Assembly (NCBI GenBank): GCA_913058245.1
Contig: CAJXQJ010000005.1
Coordinates: forward strand, 1-64,000
From: an uncultured Colwellia sp.
GTDB taxonomy: Bacteria; Pseudomonadota; Gammaproteobacteria; Enterobacterales; Alteromonadaceae
Length of the DNA: 64,000 bases
Direction of reading: 5' to 3'
This document shows, in pieces, positions 1 through 10,051 of this stretch. Under the pieces are notes generated by a model. It did no database searches and had not been told where the DNA came from. It worked only from the letters and a program-made list of their open reading frames with translations. The translations under genes were made by a program, and so were the position numbers. Each line of letters starts with the position of its first letter. Position 1 is the first letter of the stretch.

Positions 1-75
1 TAAGTTAACCAAACTGGCCGAAACCACCTGAGATAACCCTTTAAAACAAGCTTCTTGGGTTGCCCCGAAGAAGTG

Positions 76-109
76 GAGCGCATTTTAGAGATTTTTGGCT
101 CGCCGTCAA
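76..109 (-). promoter_or_regulatory. Strong rRNA-type promoter pointing left, out of the window
   Basis: Read on the minus strand there is a -35 TTGACG (104-109), a 16-base spacer and a -10 TAAAAT (82-87), followed directly by a GCGC discriminator. The DNA upstream of it (110-175) is very A/T rich, like an UP element. A GC-rich discriminator after a near-consensus core is the hallmark of stringently controlled rRNA and tRNA operon promoters in gammaproteobacteria. No coding frame explains positions 1-75, which would be the start of the transcript leader. The stable-RNA operon itself lies outside and is inferred. Confidence 0.6.
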
Positions 110-195
110 CAGCTAAATGCATTTAATTTGCAGAAAACTGTTTATTTGCTTTTTATTTGTACAAAACGTAGGTTAATTAGCTGAAAATACAAAAG

Positions 196-213
196 AGGCG
201 CTAAAAAGCGCCT
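196..213 (-). terminator. Rho-independent terminator after pssA
   Basis: A perfect 7-base stem (AGGCGCT/AGCGCCT) with an AAAA loop lies 25 bases past the pssA stop. On the minus strand it is followed by a T-rich tract. It separates pssA from the left-pointing promoter beyond it. Confidence 0.75.
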
Positions 214-238
214 TTAATAATATGGATTAAACTATTAA

Positions 239-1078
239 TTAATCCTTATTATTATCTGTTTCGGAGGAGTTCTCGGATGATGTTTTTGCGTTACGACTAT
301 TCTCATTGCGAAAATCAGCATCTTCGTCATCGCCGACAACATGTTCTAATTTTAGTTTTTTCACCGAGCGAATGGTTGTAAATGGCCCCGAGCAAGCATA
401 TAAACCAAAAATTAAGAGGAGAATGTTTTCAGGACTTGAGGCAACAACCACAAATGCTAATACGATAAGTAATACAACAAAGAAGTTCACTTTACCTTTC
501 CAGTCGACGTCCTTAAAACTATTGTACCTGAAGTTGCTGACCATCAATAATCCGGTTGCAATGGTAATAAGACCTATAATGAAACCATACTGTTGCCCAT
601 CTATTTGGTATTCACTGCCCACCCAAATCAAACTAGCAATAACGCCAGCTGCTGCAGGACTTGCGAGTCCTTGAAAATAACGTTTATCGGCAACACCAAC
701 TTGTGTATTAAACCGTGCTAAGCGTAATGCAGCACATGCGACATAAACAAAGGCAGCTAACCAGCCAAATTTTCCAAAACTAGATAACGCCCAATTGTAT
801 GCAACTAAGCCCGGTGCAATACCAAAAGAAACCATATCTGCCATTGAATCATACTCTGCACCAAATTCGCTTTGAGTATTGGTCATCCGAGCTACACGGC
901 CATCTAAGCCGTCAAAAATCATGGCAATGAAAATTGCAACTGCGGCACTAATATAGTGCCCATTCATTGATGATACGACAGCATAAAAGCCTGAAAACAA
1001 TCCTGCGGTGGTTAATAGATTAGGTAAAAGATATATACCGCGTGAAGGTGATACTTCATTTTTTTCTTTTTCTGGCAT
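239..1078 (-). CDS. pssA: CDP-diacylglycerol--serine O-phosphatidyltransferase
   Basis: This inner-membrane enzyme joins L-serine to CDP-diacylglycerol to make phosphatidylserine, the precursor of phosphatidylethanolamine. The CDP-alcohol phosphotransferase signature is complete at about residues 59-81: DG-x2-AR-x8-G-x3-D-x3-D, giving the metal and CDP-binding aspartates. Several hydrophobic segments follow, and the last 45 residues are an acidic, Asn/Ser-rich tail of low complexity. At 279 residues it matches the membrane-embedded type (Bacillus-like PssA) rather than the larger phospholipase D-like PssA of E. coli. It stands alone with its own terminator. Function is confident; the tail's role is unknown. 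Confidence 0.93.
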   Translation of the reverse strand: MPEKEKNEVSPSRGIYLLPNLLTTAGLFSGFYAVVSSMNGHYISAAVAIFIAMIFDGLDGRVARMTNTQSEFGAEYDSMADMVSFGIAPGLVAYNWALSSFGKFGWLAAFVYVACAALRLARFNTQVGVADKRYFQGLASPAAAGVIASLIWVGSEYQIDGQQYGFIIGLITIATGLLMVSNFRYNSFKDVDWKGKVNFFVVLLIVLAFVVVASSPENILLLIFGLYACSGPFTTIRSVKKLKLEHVVGDDEDADFRNENSRNAKTSSENSSETDNNKD

Positions 1079-1277
1079 AAATTAAACTGCAATTGATAGA
1101 TAAATAGAGTAGATATTAATTTAGCATAACTTTAAATACGAAAGGTAGACCATAAAAGCCTAATCGTTAATAAATAGGGTAAAAGTTTGTAAACTTGTCA
1201 ATCTGTTGTTATAAGATATTGTAGCTGCTAGATTTTAATGAATAGCTAAATTAATGACAAACATTGGTTTGGAACAT

Positions 1278-1718
1278 ATGGATAGGTGCATGATGAGCAT
1301 TAGAAGTGTATTGCTGATTTCTACGATATTATTATCTTTTGATGGCATAAGTGCCGAAAAATTAACGGTATATCGCTGGGTTGATGAAAATAATGTAGTG
1401 CACTTTAGCCAACAACAACCCGCACATGACAACTATACTGAAATAAGTATGGTAAATAATAAAAACACTTCGGCATTGCCTGATAGTCGGGTTACCACAG
1501 AAGCAAAAGCCCCTTCAATACCAGAAACTACTGCTAGCAGTGATGCAAGCAATGAAAAATGTATAAGCGCTAAGCAAAACCTAACAACATTGAAAGACTT
1601 TGATAAAATTCAATATAAAGATGAAAACGGCAATATAAAAGTGCTTAGTGAATTGGAAAAACAACAACAACTTGAGATGAATACCAAACAAGTTGAAGTT
1701 TACTGCGAAGATAATTAA
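1278..1718 (+). CDS. DUF4124-domain exported protein
   Basis: A short exported protein with a hydrophobic signal sequence followed by the DUF4124 core (KLTVYRWVDENNVVHFSQ), a small beta-rich domain common at the N-terminus of periplasmic gammaproteobacterial proteins. The middle is a Ser/Thr/Ala-rich linker. The C-terminal 50 residues hold two cysteines and a Lys/Glu/Gln-rich helix. Several in-frame ATGs exist at 1254, 1278, 1290 and 1293. I chose 1278 because GGA sits 4 bases ahead, but 1293 with TAGG upstream is also possible. It is convergent with clpB. No function is established for the family. Confidence 0.75.
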   Translation: MDRCMMSIRSVLLISTILLSFDGISAEKLTVYRWVDENNVVHFSQQQPAHDNYTEISMVNNKNTSALPDSRVTTEAKAPSIPETTASSDASNEKCISAKQNLTTLKDFDKIQYKDENGNIKVLSELEKQQQLEMNTKQVEVYCEDN

Positions 1719-1770
1719 CCTATTAATCGCAGTAAACTGATTACTTTGGTAAAAGCCTTACCTATTTATG

Positions 1771-4347
1771 TTAATTTTTTATAAAATTTAGTGTATTCCC
1801 TTCTAACTCGACCTTGATATGATCGCCAGCATGAAATTGATTAGCCAATAGCTTCTGCGCGAGTGGGTTTTCAATTTCGTTCTGTATAGAACGTTTTAAA
1901 GGCCGAGCACCAAAAACAGGATCAAAACCAACCGACGCCACAAATGATAGCGCCTGATCGGATAAAGTCATGGTAATCTCGCGTTCTTCTAAACGTTTAG
2001 TTAACGCGGAAACTTGAATAGCGGCAATATGCTTAATTTGTTCTGCCAGTAAAGGATGAAAAACAACAGTTTCGTCAACGCGATTAATGAACTCAGGTTT
2101 AAAGTGATGGCCTAATTCAGCAATAACTTTCGCTTTCATTTCCTGATAGTGACTTTCATCCGATAGCTCCTGAATAACATCAGAGCCAATATTAGAGGTC
2201 ATAATAATTACGGTATTCTTAAAATCCACCGTTCGTCCCTGCCCATCAGTTAACCGGCCATCATCTAATACTTGCAAGAGAATATTAAATACATCAGGGT
2301 GGGCCTTTTCAATTTCATCCAATAATATAACTGAATAAGGTTTACGTCTTACCGACTCTGTTAAGTAACCACCTTCTTCATAACCTACATAACCCGGAGG
2401 TGCTCCAACCAAACGAGCCACCGAATGCTTTTCCATAAATTCAGACATATCAACACGTACTAAAGCATCCTCACTATCAAATAGAAAGTGTGCTAAGGCT
2501 TTGGTTAATTCAGTTTTACCAACCCCTGTAGGACCCAAAAATAAAAACGAGCCTATCGGTTGATTCGGATCAGCTAAGCCCGCACGTGAACGGCGAATTG
2601 CATTTGAAACTGAAACTACTGCTTCTGATTGACCAATTACACGCTTATGCAGCTTGTCTTCCATTGTCAGTAATTTCTCGCTTTCTCCTTCCAGCATTTT
2701 AGCGACAGGAATACCTGTTGCACGGCTTAGTACATCTGCTATTTCAACATCGGTAACTTTATTGCGTAATAAAGTCATTTCCTGCATTTCAGCTTGCGCA
2801 GCGAGATCAAGTTGCTTTTCGAGATCCGGAATCCGGCTATATTGCAATTCTGCCATAGTATTTAAGTCACCAGTACGGCGCGCAGCTTCAAGTTCAATAC
2901 GTGCTTGCTCTAAATCTGTTTTTATCGCTTGGCTACCATGCAATGCTGCTTTTTCAGTTTTCCAAACTTCGTCCAACTCGTCATAACTCACTTGGCAAGT
3001 TTCAATATCGTCTGAAATTAAATCTAAACGTTTTTTCGAGGCTGGATCTGAATCCTTAGACAAAGCACGCTGTTCTAATTTTAATTGAATTAAACGGCGC
3101 TCTAGCCTATCTAGGTTTTCTGGCTTTGAATCCATTTGCAAGCGAATACTTGACGCTGCTTCATCGATAAGGTCAATCGCTTTATCAGGTAACTGACGGT
3201 CACTGATGTAACGATGCGACAACGCTGCAGCAGCAACAATTGCAGGGTCGGTTATTTCAACATTATGATGTAACTCATAACGCTCTTTTAAGCCGCGTAA
3301 AATTGCAATGGTATCTTCAACACTGGGTTCATCAATTAATACTTTTTGAAAACGACGTTCTAACGCGGCATCTTTTTCTATATATTGACGATATTCATCA
3401 AGTGTTGTAGCACCTACACAATGTAAATCGCCACGTGCAAGCGCCGGTTTTAACATATTACCCGCATCCATTGCGCCGTCAGTTTTACCGGCTCCTACCA
3501 TAGTATGTAGCTCATCGATAAACAGAATCACCTGCCCTTCTTCTTGAGCAAGCTCATTTAGTACCGCTTTTAAACGTTCTTCAAATTCCCCTCGATATTT
3601 AGCACCAGCAACTAATGCTCCCATATCAAGAGATAAAACACGCTTATTGCGAATACCTTCAGGCACTTCATGGTCAACAATACGTTGCGCTAACCCTTCT
3701 GCAATAGCTGTTTTACCAACACCTGGCTGTCCAATTAATACGGGATTATTTTTCGTTCTTCGTTGTAATACCTGAATGGTTCGACGAATTTCATCATCAC
3801 GACCAATAACCGGATCTAATTTACCTTGTTCAGCACGTTCGGTTAAATCAACCGTATATTTATCTAATGCTTGGCGCGTTTCTTCAGCATTAACATCATC
3901 AACATTCTTGCCACCGCGAATATGCAATATGGCATCTTGTAGTCTTTGTTCACTGGCACCTAAACTTTTTAATATTTGTCCGAGCTTACCCTTGTCCTGC
4001 AGCGCTGCAAGTACAAAAATTTCAGACGATATGTACTTATCACCGTGTTTTTGCGAGAATTTGTCACATAAATTTAAAATATTCCCCATAGCAGAAGATA
4101 ATTGTACTTCACCCCCCGTGCCGCTAACTTGTGCTAACTCACCTATCGCTGTTTCTAATTGCGCTCTTAAAGCTCTAACATTAATGCCGGCACTTTTAAG
4201 CAATGGAATAATACTGCTAGCATTTTGATTGAGTAACGCTAGCATTAAGTGAATCGGCTCAATAAATTGATGATCTTTACCCAATGCAATCGATTGAGCA
4301 TCAGATATTGCCATTTGGAAAGTTTGAGTGAATCTATCTAAACGCAT
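1771..4347 (-). CDS. clpB: ATP-dependent disaggregase ClpB
   Basis: ClpB is a hexameric AAA+ chaperone that works with DnaK to pull proteins out of aggregates after heat stress. At 858 residues it is the normal full length. The order is a Clp N-terminal repeat domain (about 1-145), AAA1 with Walker [14 protein letters not shown] and Walker B LFIDELH, a long charged coiled-coil middle domain (about 400-525) that marks ClpB rather than ClpA, and AAA2 with [12 protein letters not shown] and [11 protein letters not shown] good ribosome-binding site (GTAGGAGA) precedes the ATG. A sigma32-like promoter sits upstream. It follows pgeF and rluD on the same strand, the order known from E. coli. Confidence 0.98.
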   Translation of the reverse strand: MRLDRFTQTFQMAISDAQSIALGKDHQFIEPIHLMLALLNQNASSIIPLLKSAGINVRALRAQLETAIGELAQVSGTGGEVQLSSAMGNILNLCDKFSQKHGDKYISSEIFVLAALQDKGKLGQILKSLGASEQRLQDAILHIRGGKNVDDVNAEETRQALDKYTVDLTERAEQGKLDPVIGRDDEIRRTIQVLQRRTKNNPVLIGQPGVGKTAIAEGLAQRIVDHEVPEGIRNKRVLSLDMGALVAGAKYRGEFEERLKAVLNELAQEEGQVILFIDELHTMVGAGKTDGAMDAGNMLKPALARGDLHCVGATTLDEYRQYIEKDAALERRFQKVLIDEPSVEDTIAILRGLKERYELHHNVEITDPAIVAAAALSHRYISDRQLPDKAIDLIDEAASSIRLQMDSKPENLDRLERRLIQLKLEQRALSKDSDPASKKRLDLISDDIETCQVSYDELDEVWKTEKAALHGSQAIKTDLEQARIELEAARRTGDLNTMAELQYSRIPDLEKQLDLAAQAEMQEMTLLRNKVTDVEIADVLSRATGIPVAKMLEGESEKLLTMEDKLHKRVIGQSEAVVSVSNAIRRSRAGLADPNQPIGSFLFLGPTGVGKTELTKALAHFLFDSEDALVRVDMSEFMEKHSVARLVGAPPGYVGYEEGGYLTESVRRKPYSVILLDEIEKAHPDVFNILLQVLDDGRLTDGQGRTVDFKNTVIIMTSNIGSDVIQELSDESHYQEMKAKVIAELGHHFKPEFINRVDETVVFHPLLAEQIKHIAAIQVSALTKRLEEREITMTLSDQALSFVASVGFDPVFGARPLKRSIQNEIENPLAQKLLANQFHAGDHIKVELEGNTLNFIKN

Positions 4348-4397
4348 AAGTAATCTCCTACTGCCATATTACTGGGCTTACATTTCAGTTACTTATG

Positions 4398-4426
4398 TTA
4401 TAGGGATAGCAAGAGCCATTTTCAAG
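4398..4426 (-). promoter_or_regulatory. Heat-shock (sigma32-type) promoter of clpB
   Basis: On the minus strand CTTGAAA (4420-4426) and CCCTATAA (4398-4405) are 14 bases apart. This closely fits the sigma32 consensus CTTGAAA-N13-17-CCCCATnT and lies about 50 bases upstream of the clpB start. It is the expected control for this gene. Confidence 0.7.
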
Positions 4427-4516
4427 TGAGTACTTGCGCTGAACTTGACATAAAGCAAAATACTCGGTTTTAAGAAAAGTAATAGTTCGTTTACTCTCTA
4501 GTTCAATAACATAATG

Positions 4517-5341
4517 CTAAATCAAGCTAATAATACTCGCCATGCGACCCGTTTTTCCATCACGACGAAATGAGTAGTATTTATCATGTTCAGTAAAGGT
4601 ACAGTTATAGGTATGAGAGATATTTGCAATGCCTAAATTTTGTAACTGTATTTTAGCAATCATGGCAATATCAGCTAAATATTTTGGTTTATTATCTTCA
4701 TTCATTAGCGGTAAAAATGCGGGTATAAATTCTTCCGAAATTTGGGCGAATGCTTGCTTAACCTCTTCACCAACTTCAAAGGCTGTTGAGCCTATACAAG
4801 GGCCAAGCCAAGCGCAAAGGTCTTTCGCTGGAGTTTGCATTTTACAAACCGTATTCTTAATTATGTTGGCTGCTAATGGTCGCCAGCCAGCGTGAATAGC
4901 GGCAATTTCATAACCATTTTTATCAGCCAACAGAATAGGCAGGCAATCAGCAGTCATAATAGCCAAAGCAATATTTTTATGCCTAGTTATAGCAGCATCA
5001 GCAACAATAGCCTGCTCTATATGACTATTGATATGCGCAACATGGCTGCCATGAACTTGCTCTAACCACTGAATTTTCGTGCCATTAGGTAAAAACTTTA
5101 ACAATGCATTTCTATTATTTGACACATGTTCAAGATCATCACCAACATGTGCGCCTAAATTAAAATAATCAAACGATTTATCTGTGCGCCGAGCATTATG
5201 AGATATGTTTTTAGAAAGGCTTTCAAACAATAAATGTGGGTTAGGTTTCAGCCGAGTCGTAGAAAAAGCCAACACCTTAGGTGTTGGCCATTCTATTATC
5301 TGAATACTTTCAAGATTCTTAGTAGTCGTTACCACTGGCAT
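4517..5341 (-). CDS. pgeF: Peptidoglycan editing factor PgeF (YfiH, laccase-domain family)
   Basis: PgeF (E. coli YfiH) corrects misincorporation of L-serine or glycine in place of L-alanine in peptidoglycan precursors; relatives act on purine nucleosides or phenols. The family fingerprint is visible: TADCLPIL, AIHAGWRPLAANI and GPCIGSTAFEVGEEV supply the metal-binding Cys and His residues, and the C-terminus has YSFRRDGKTGR. I chose the ATG at 5341 (274 residues). A GTG 18 bases earlier is in frame. Either start overlaps the end of rluD (23 bases with mine), indicating translational coupling. The gene order rluD-pgeF-clpB is conserved in gammaproteobacteria. Confidence 0.9.
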   Translation of the reverse strand: MPVVTTTKNLESIQIIEWPTPKVLAFSTTRLKPNPHLLFESLSKNISHNARRTDKSFDYFNLGAHVGDDLEHVSNNRNALLKFLPNGTKIQWLEQVHGSHVAHINSHIEQAIVADAAITRHKNIALAIMTADCLPILLADKNGYEIAAIHAGWRPLAANIIKNTVCKMQTPAKDLCAWLGPCIGSTAFEVGEEVKQAFAQISEEFIPAFLPLMNEDNKPKYLADIAMIAKIQLQNLGIANISHTYNCTFTEHDKYYSFRRDGKTGRMASIISLI

Positions 5342-6296
5342 TTTCTTTCGAGTCAGCACGCAACATATTAGTTAATGTCACCATATCTTCTGGAACATCT
5401 GCATGCCAAGTCATTTGCTCACCTGTTATAGGGTGGTACAACGACAACATTGCCGCATGTAATGCTTGGCGCTTAAACTGACGGAGCATATCGCGTAATT
5501 CTTCTGAAGCATTTTTTGGTGGACGAGGACGACCACCATAAACAGGATCTCCAACTAACGGGTGAGTAATATGGGCCATATGAACACGAATTTGATGGGT
5601 ACGACCGGTTTCAAGACGTAAACGCAAACGAGTATGCAGCCTAAACTTCTCCATTACACGGTAATGAGTTACTGAAGGACGACCTGAAAACGTTACTGCC
5701 ATATGAGTACGTTTTGTGGCATGACGACCAATCGGCTCATCAACAATACCACCGGCAGTCATTATGCCATTTGCAACAGCTTCATATTCACGAGTAATTT
5801 CACGCGCCTGCAATGACTCAACTAAATTAGTTTGCGCCGCGATAGTTTTTGCCACCACCATTAATCCTGTGGTGTCTTTATCTAAACGGTGAACAATACC
5901 CGCACGAGGCACAACATCTAATTGAGGGCAATGATGCAACAAGGCATTTAATACCGTACCATCAGGGTTGCCTGCACCAGGATGAACAACTAAGCCTGCA
6001 GGCTTATTGATCACTAAAATATCTTCATCTTCGTAAACAATATTTAATGGTATGTCTTGTGGTTCAAAGCGAACTTCCGCTTCAATTTCTGTATTAATGG
6101 CAATTTGCTCACCACCAAACATTTTTTCACGTGCTTTATCAACCACTTGGCCATTAACCGTAACATGGCCAGCTAAAATCCACTCTTTTAAGCGTGAACG
6201 TGAATAATCAGGGAACATCTCGGCCAAAGTCTGGTCGAAACGTTTACCTAAGCATGATTCGGGAACCGTATCCCGGTGTTGAATTATCTCAGCCAT
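5319..6296 (-). CDS. rluD: 23S rRNA pseudouridine(1911/1915/1917) synthase RluD
   Basis: RluD makes the pseudouridines in helix 69 of 23S rRNA, needed for subunit joining and normal growth. An N-terminal S4 RNA-binding domain (about residues 17-75) is followed by the RluA-type catalytic domain with the motif GIVHRLDKDTTG, which carries the catalytic aspartate. RLETGRTHQIRVHM and GDPVYGG are further family motifs. The length of 325 residues is typical. It is divergent from bamD, as in E. coli, and its 3' end overlaps pgeF. Confidence 0.97.
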   Translation of the reverse strand: MAEIIQHRDTVPESCLGKRFDQTLAEMFPDYSRSRLKEWILAGHVTVNGQVVDKAREKMFGGEQIAINTEIEAEVRFEPQDIPLNIVYEDEDILVINKPAGLVVHPGAGNPDGTVLNALLHHCPQLDVVPRAGIVHRLDKDTTGLMVVAKTIAAQTNLVESLQAREITREYEAVANGIMTAGGIVDEPIGRHATKRTHMAVTFSGRPSVTHYRVMEKFRLHTRLRLRLETGRTHQIRVHMAHITHPLVGDPVYGGRPRPPKNASEELRDMLRQFKRQALHAAMLSLYHPITGEQMTWHADVPEDMVTLTNMLRADSKENASGNDY

Positions 6297-6464
6297 TAAA
6301 CTCTCTATTAATTAGCACTGTGCAAGGCATGATTGCTAGGTTAGAATGCCAGTGCTTATTTTACCTTTTTGCAGCAGCAATTACATTAAGTAATTACATT
6401 AAGTAGTTATCGCGGTGAAGAAGAGAATTATTTTAACTAAAACAAAGTAGTGATATTGAAGTCT

Positions 6465-7229
6465 ATGGAAAAAATGACAATAAAAATAATGTGCCTAGTA
6501 CTGATGTTAGGATTGGCGGGCTGTTCTGGAACAAATGAAAAAGAAATTGAAAAGGTGCCAGATAAATCTGCTCAAGCATTATTTGCCGATGCTCGACAAT
6601 CTTTGGATAACGGTTTATACCAAAAAGCAATTCAAATACTTTCAGCGATAGATTCTCGCTTTCCGTATGGCCCTATTTCTCATCAAGTTCAATTAGACTT
6701 AATTTATGCCTATTATAAAAGTGGTGATGCTGCCCAAGGCATTGCACTAACCGATCGTTTTTTACGATTGAATCCTACGCATGCTAACTTAGATTATGTT
6801 TACTACATGCGCGCATTAATTAATGTTGCAACACAAGAGAACCTATTTCAAGATTTAGCAGGCATAGATCGCTCTGACCGCGACCCAACAGCGGCAAGAG
6901 ATGCATTTAAAGACTTGAAAACCATTTTAGAAAAATACCCTGAAAGTAAATATGCTGCAGATTCTCGTCAACGTATGATTGGTATTAAATCACGCTTAGC
7001 AAAATATGAACTTGCCGTAGCACACTACTATTTAAAACGTGAAGCTTATGTTTCCTCAGCTAATAGAGGTAAATATATTGTTGAATACTTCTCACCTAGC
7101 CCTGAAACTGAGCAAGCATTAGAAATTATGATCCTTTGCTACGAAAAACTTGGCTTAGAGGATTTACGAGTTAATGCTAAACAAGTACTTGCGGCAAATT
7201 ACCCAAATAACCCGCTAATTACAAAGTAA
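6465..7229 (+). CDS. bamD: Outer membrane protein assembly lipoprotein BamD
   Basis: BamD is the essential lipoprotein of the BAM complex that folds beta-barrel proteins into the outer membrane. The signal peptide ends in a lipobox LAGC with the lipidated Cys at residue 20, and the rest is a chain of TPR-like helical repeats (ALFADARQSLDNGLYQKAIQ onward). The length (254 residues) fits the family. The annotated ATG is at 6465. A GTG at 6450 and an ATG at 6474 are in frame, and no start has a strong ribosome-binding site. It is divergent from rluD, the conserved arrangement, and ends at a strong terminator. Confidence 0.95.
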   Translation: MEKMTIKIMCLVLMLGLAGCSGTNEKEIEKVPDKSAQALFADARQSLDNGLYQKAIQILSAIDSRFPYGPISHQVQLDLIYAYYKSGDAAQGIALTDRFLRLNPTHANLDYVYYMRALINVATQENLFQDLAGIDRSDRDPTAARDAFKDLKTILEKYPESKYAADSRQRMIGIKSRLAKYELAVAHYYLKREAYVSSANRGKYIVEYFSPSPETEQALEIMILCYEKLGLEDLRVNAKQVLAANYPNNPLITK

Positions 7230-7260
7230 TAGCGGCGAGTAACGCAAAATTAGATAAAAA

Positions 7261-7287
7261 ATACCAGCTATTAGCTGGTATTTTTTT
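7261..7287. terminator. Bidirectional terminator between bamD and glnB
   Basis: The stem ATACCAGCT/AGCTGGTAT (9 pairs, ATT loop) is flanked by A residues on the left and a T run on the right. It can therefore end transcripts from bamD and from the convergent glnB. Confidence 0.85.
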
Positions 7288-7304
7288 ATCTAAAGAAGTG
7301 CTAT

Positions 7305-7682
<378 letters not shown>

Positions 7683-7853
7683 TTAAACATATTATCATCT
7701 TTACACACTTTTAATATCAACATATTGCCAAGAATTTTACTTTTCAAGTTAGAGCAAAAATTCTATTCAAGAAAAGACTTTGCTACACTAGCGAGACTAA
7801 CCGGAGCAATTAAAATGACTTGCTGTGTATAAGATTATAAAAGAGGAAGTAGA

Positions 7854-8696
7854 ATGAACCCGCAGGCAATAATAGATGAAATGAAAGTGTTACCTGAAAT
7901 TGACGCTAGTTTTGAAATAAATCGTCGTATTGAATTTATTAAAGCAAAGCTAAAACAATCGGGTTTAAAAACATTAGTATTAGGCATCAGTGGCGGCGTT
8001 GATTCTTCTACTTGTGGGCGCTTAGCACAGTTAGCGGTGGATTCACTCAACAATGAACAAATATCGGAAAAATTAGCGTATCAATTTATAGCCGTGCGCT
8101 TACCACACGATATTCAAGCAGATGAAGACGATGCCCAAATGGCGTTGTCATTTATTCAGCCAAGTAATAGCTTAACCACCAATATATTTAATGGCGTAGC
8201 GGGCATTCACGATGAAACGTTAAAGGCATTAGCAGTAGCAAATATTTCATCTGCTACCGCCGGACAAATAGACTTTTCTAAAGGCAACGTAAAGGCAAGA
8301 ACCCGAATGGTAATGCAATATCATATTGCAGGTATTTTAGGTGGTTTAGTACTTGGCACAGATCATTCAGCAGAAAATATCACAGGTTTTTTCACAAAAT
8401 GGGGAGATGGTGCTTGCGACTTAGCGCCACTATTTGGCTTATCTAAAAGACAAGTAAAACAACTTGCCCGTGCTTTAGGTGCACCAGAGCAACTAATTGA
8501 AAAAGCACCAACGGCAGACCTAGAAGAATTAGACCCAGGGAAAAAAGATGAAGACGCATTAGGATTAAGCTATGACCAACTTGATGACTTTCTCGAAGGT
8601 AAAAATAGCGACAAAACCGTTGAAGAGAAAGTTATTGCTATCTATTTGAAAACTCAGCATAAGCGTAATCCGATCCCGACAATCTACGAAAACTAG
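7854..8696 (+). CDS. nadE: Ammonia-dependent NAD+ synthetase
   Basis: NadE adenylates nicotinic acid adenine dinucleotide and amidates it with ammonia to make NAD+. The N-type ATP pyrophosphatase loop is seen as [12 protein letters not shown] (about residues 43-54). Downstream are [19 protein letters not shown] and the C-terminal [10 protein letters not shown] typical of the NH3-dependent short form. There is no glutaminase (nitrilase) domain, and 280 residues fits. The ribosome-binding site AGAGGAAGTAGA precedes the ATG. A plausible weak promoter (TTCTAT-17-TACACT) lies about 70 bases upstream. Confidence 0.95.
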   Translation: MNPQAIIDEMKVLPEIDASFEINRRIEFIKAKLKQSGLKTLVLGISGGVDSSTCGRLAQLAVDSLNNEQISEKLAYQFIAVRLPHDIQADEDDAQMALSFIQPSNSLTTNIFNGVAGIHDETLKALAVANISSATAGQIDFSKGNVKARTRMVMQYHIAGILGGLVLGTDHSAENITGFFTKWGDGACDLAPLFGLSKRQVKQLARALGAPEQLIEKAPTADLEELDPGKKDEDALGLSYDQLDDFLEGKNSDKTVEEKVIAIYLKTQHKRNPIPTIYEN

Positions 8697-8774
8697 ACGT
8701 TTAACCGTGGAAAAATCCAATATTCTTGACTATAACTAGCTGTTAAAAATGCTTTCAACTAAGGAATGGTTGTT

Positions 8775-9338
8775 ATGTCAAAGTATATTGGATTTACGAT
8801 TATAGAATTATTAGTTTCCATCGCAATATTATCAAGCCTAGTCTCAATAGGTGTTCCTAGCATTAATGAATTTCTTGTTCGAATGCGTGTTGATAGTGAA
8901 ATATCTTTATTACACCGAATGCTACTATTAGCGAGAAACAATGCTGTAAATAACGAATTATATGTAACTTTGTGCCCATTAACTTCCCAGCTAAAGTGCA
9001 GTAGCAATTGGCAAGGTGAAGTAAGCGTATTTAGCGATATTAATAAAAACCGGATCTATGAACCCAATGCCGGTGATTTCCTAATCAAAACTAAACCAGC
9101 AATTCCGGACGGAGATAAATTACAATACGGTAAGAATCGTATTGCTTTAATATATGGCCCAACAGGTAGGCTGGCTATATGGGGAGGAAATGCAACATTT
9201 AAATATTGCCCTGAAAACCATGATGATAAGTCTCGAGGCCTAGTTGTCTCTGTTTCTGGTAGAGTTTATCAAACCGCATATGACGATAAGTATAGCCAAG
9301 ACACGAATAGAAGCGGAAAAACTCTGCTTTGCAGTTAA
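8775..9338 (+). CDS. fimT: GspH/FimT-family pseudopilin (copy 1)
   Basis: A type IV pilus minor pseudopilin. The class III leader is short (MSKYIG) and is cleaved before FTIIELLVSIAIL, with the conserved Glu at +5 and a hydrophobic helix. The C-terminal part is the GspH/FimT beta domain with four or more cysteines that could pair. I start at the second ATG (8775) because AAGG lies 10 bases ahead; ATG 8766 is too close to it. The next gene is a diverged duplicate sharing RVDSEIS, ARN-x-A-x-N and a terminal SRG-x2-VS-x-SGR motif. It probably primes pilus assembly together with the facing pilVWXY1E operon. Confidence 0.85.
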   Translation: MSKYIGFTIIELLVSIAILSSLVSIGVPSINEFLVRMRVDSEISLLHRMLLLARNNAVNNELYVTLCPLTSQLKCSSNWQGEVSVFSDINKNRIYEPNAGDFLIKTKPAIPDGDKLQYGKNRIALIYGPTGRLAIWGGNATFKYCPENHDDKSRGLVVSVSGRVYQTAYDDKYSQDTNRSGKTLLCS

Positions 9339-9419
9339 TATCGTAAATAAAGATTCACTAGTTGTTCATGCTTTTTGGTGGTATAAGTAACATAAGATGT
9401 TTTAAACGGTTGATATCGA

Positions 9420-9980
9420 ATGTTTAGATATAAAAACTATCAACAATTAGGTTTTACCATTACGGAGTTACTGGTTGGCATAGCGATTGCTGGTATTCTT
9501 ACCACTATTGCAATACCTAAGTTAAATGACTTTATTATTAGTTTACGCGTAGACAGTGAAATATCTGAGTTAAACCGTTTACTACTTGCCGCTAGAAATA
9601 GCGCCATAAACTCTGGAAATAACACCATTATTTGCCCACTATCACCAAAGTGTAGTAACAATTGGCACAAAGAGATTAGCGTTTTTATTGATAATAATAA
9701 TGACGGTGACTATGATGAAAATGACACCATTGTAAAAGTTAAGGCTGCGATTCAAACAAGTGACAAATTGCAGTACGGACAAAATAGCCTTACTTATACT
9801 CCCTTAGGAAATTTATCGTCGAGCCCTGCTAATTCACCTTTTAGTTACTGCCCAGCTAATGAAATTGATAAATCTAGGGGAATAATAGTTTCGGCATCAG
9901 GGCGAAGCTACACTACTTCCGATAGCGACAATGATGGTAAGGATGAAGATAGAAACAACAATCACATTTCTTGCACATAG
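9420..9980 (+). CDS. GspH/FimT-family pseudopilin (copy 2)
   Basis: Second FimT-like minor pseudopilin. Its leader MFRYKNYQQLG is cleaved before FTITELLVGIAIAG, with Glu at +5. The soluble part shares RVDSEIS-x-LNRLLLAARN and SRGIIVSASGRSYTTS with the preceding gene, so the pair arose by tandem duplication. It adds an acidic Asp/Asn stretch (DNNNDGDYDEND, about residues 92-103) resembling a calcium-binding loop, which copy 1 lacks. No strong ribosome-binding site is seen. It is convergent with tapY2 and is likely part of the minor-pilin set. Confidence 0.83.
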   Translation: MFRYKNYQQLGFTITELLVGIAIAGILTTIAIPKLNDFIISLRVDSEISELNRLLLAARNSAINSGNNTIICPLSPKCSNNWHKEISVFIDNNNDGDYDENDTIVKVKAAIQTSDKLQYGQNSLTYTPLGNLSSSPANSPFSYCPANEIDKSRGIIVSASGRSYTTSDSDNDGKDEDRNNNHISCT

Positions 9981-10002
9981 TACAATACGTCACTAGGGGC
10001 CG

Positions 10003-10041
10003 GCTAAAGCTAGATATTTTTCTAAATTATCCAGCTTTAGC
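10003..10041. repeat. Inverted repeat between convergent pilus genes
   Basis: GCTAAAGCT and AGCTTTAGC are 21 bases apart in the gap between fimT copy 2 and tapY2. The hairpin could slow or stop transcription from either side, but a clean T run is missing, so it is listed as a repeat and not as a terminator. Confidence 0.4.
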
Positions 10042-10051
10042 GTTATTAGAT

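Noticed and set aside
306-674. 122-codon frame opposite pssA
   Set aside because: It is antisense to a well-supported gene, with Ser/Thr/Ile-rich shadow composition.
7700-7745. Possible sigma54 promoter ahead of glnB (TTGGCA...TTGA on the minus strand)
   Set aside because: The GG and G(C/A) elements are one base too close together and the -12 GC is missing; sigma54 needs exact spacing.
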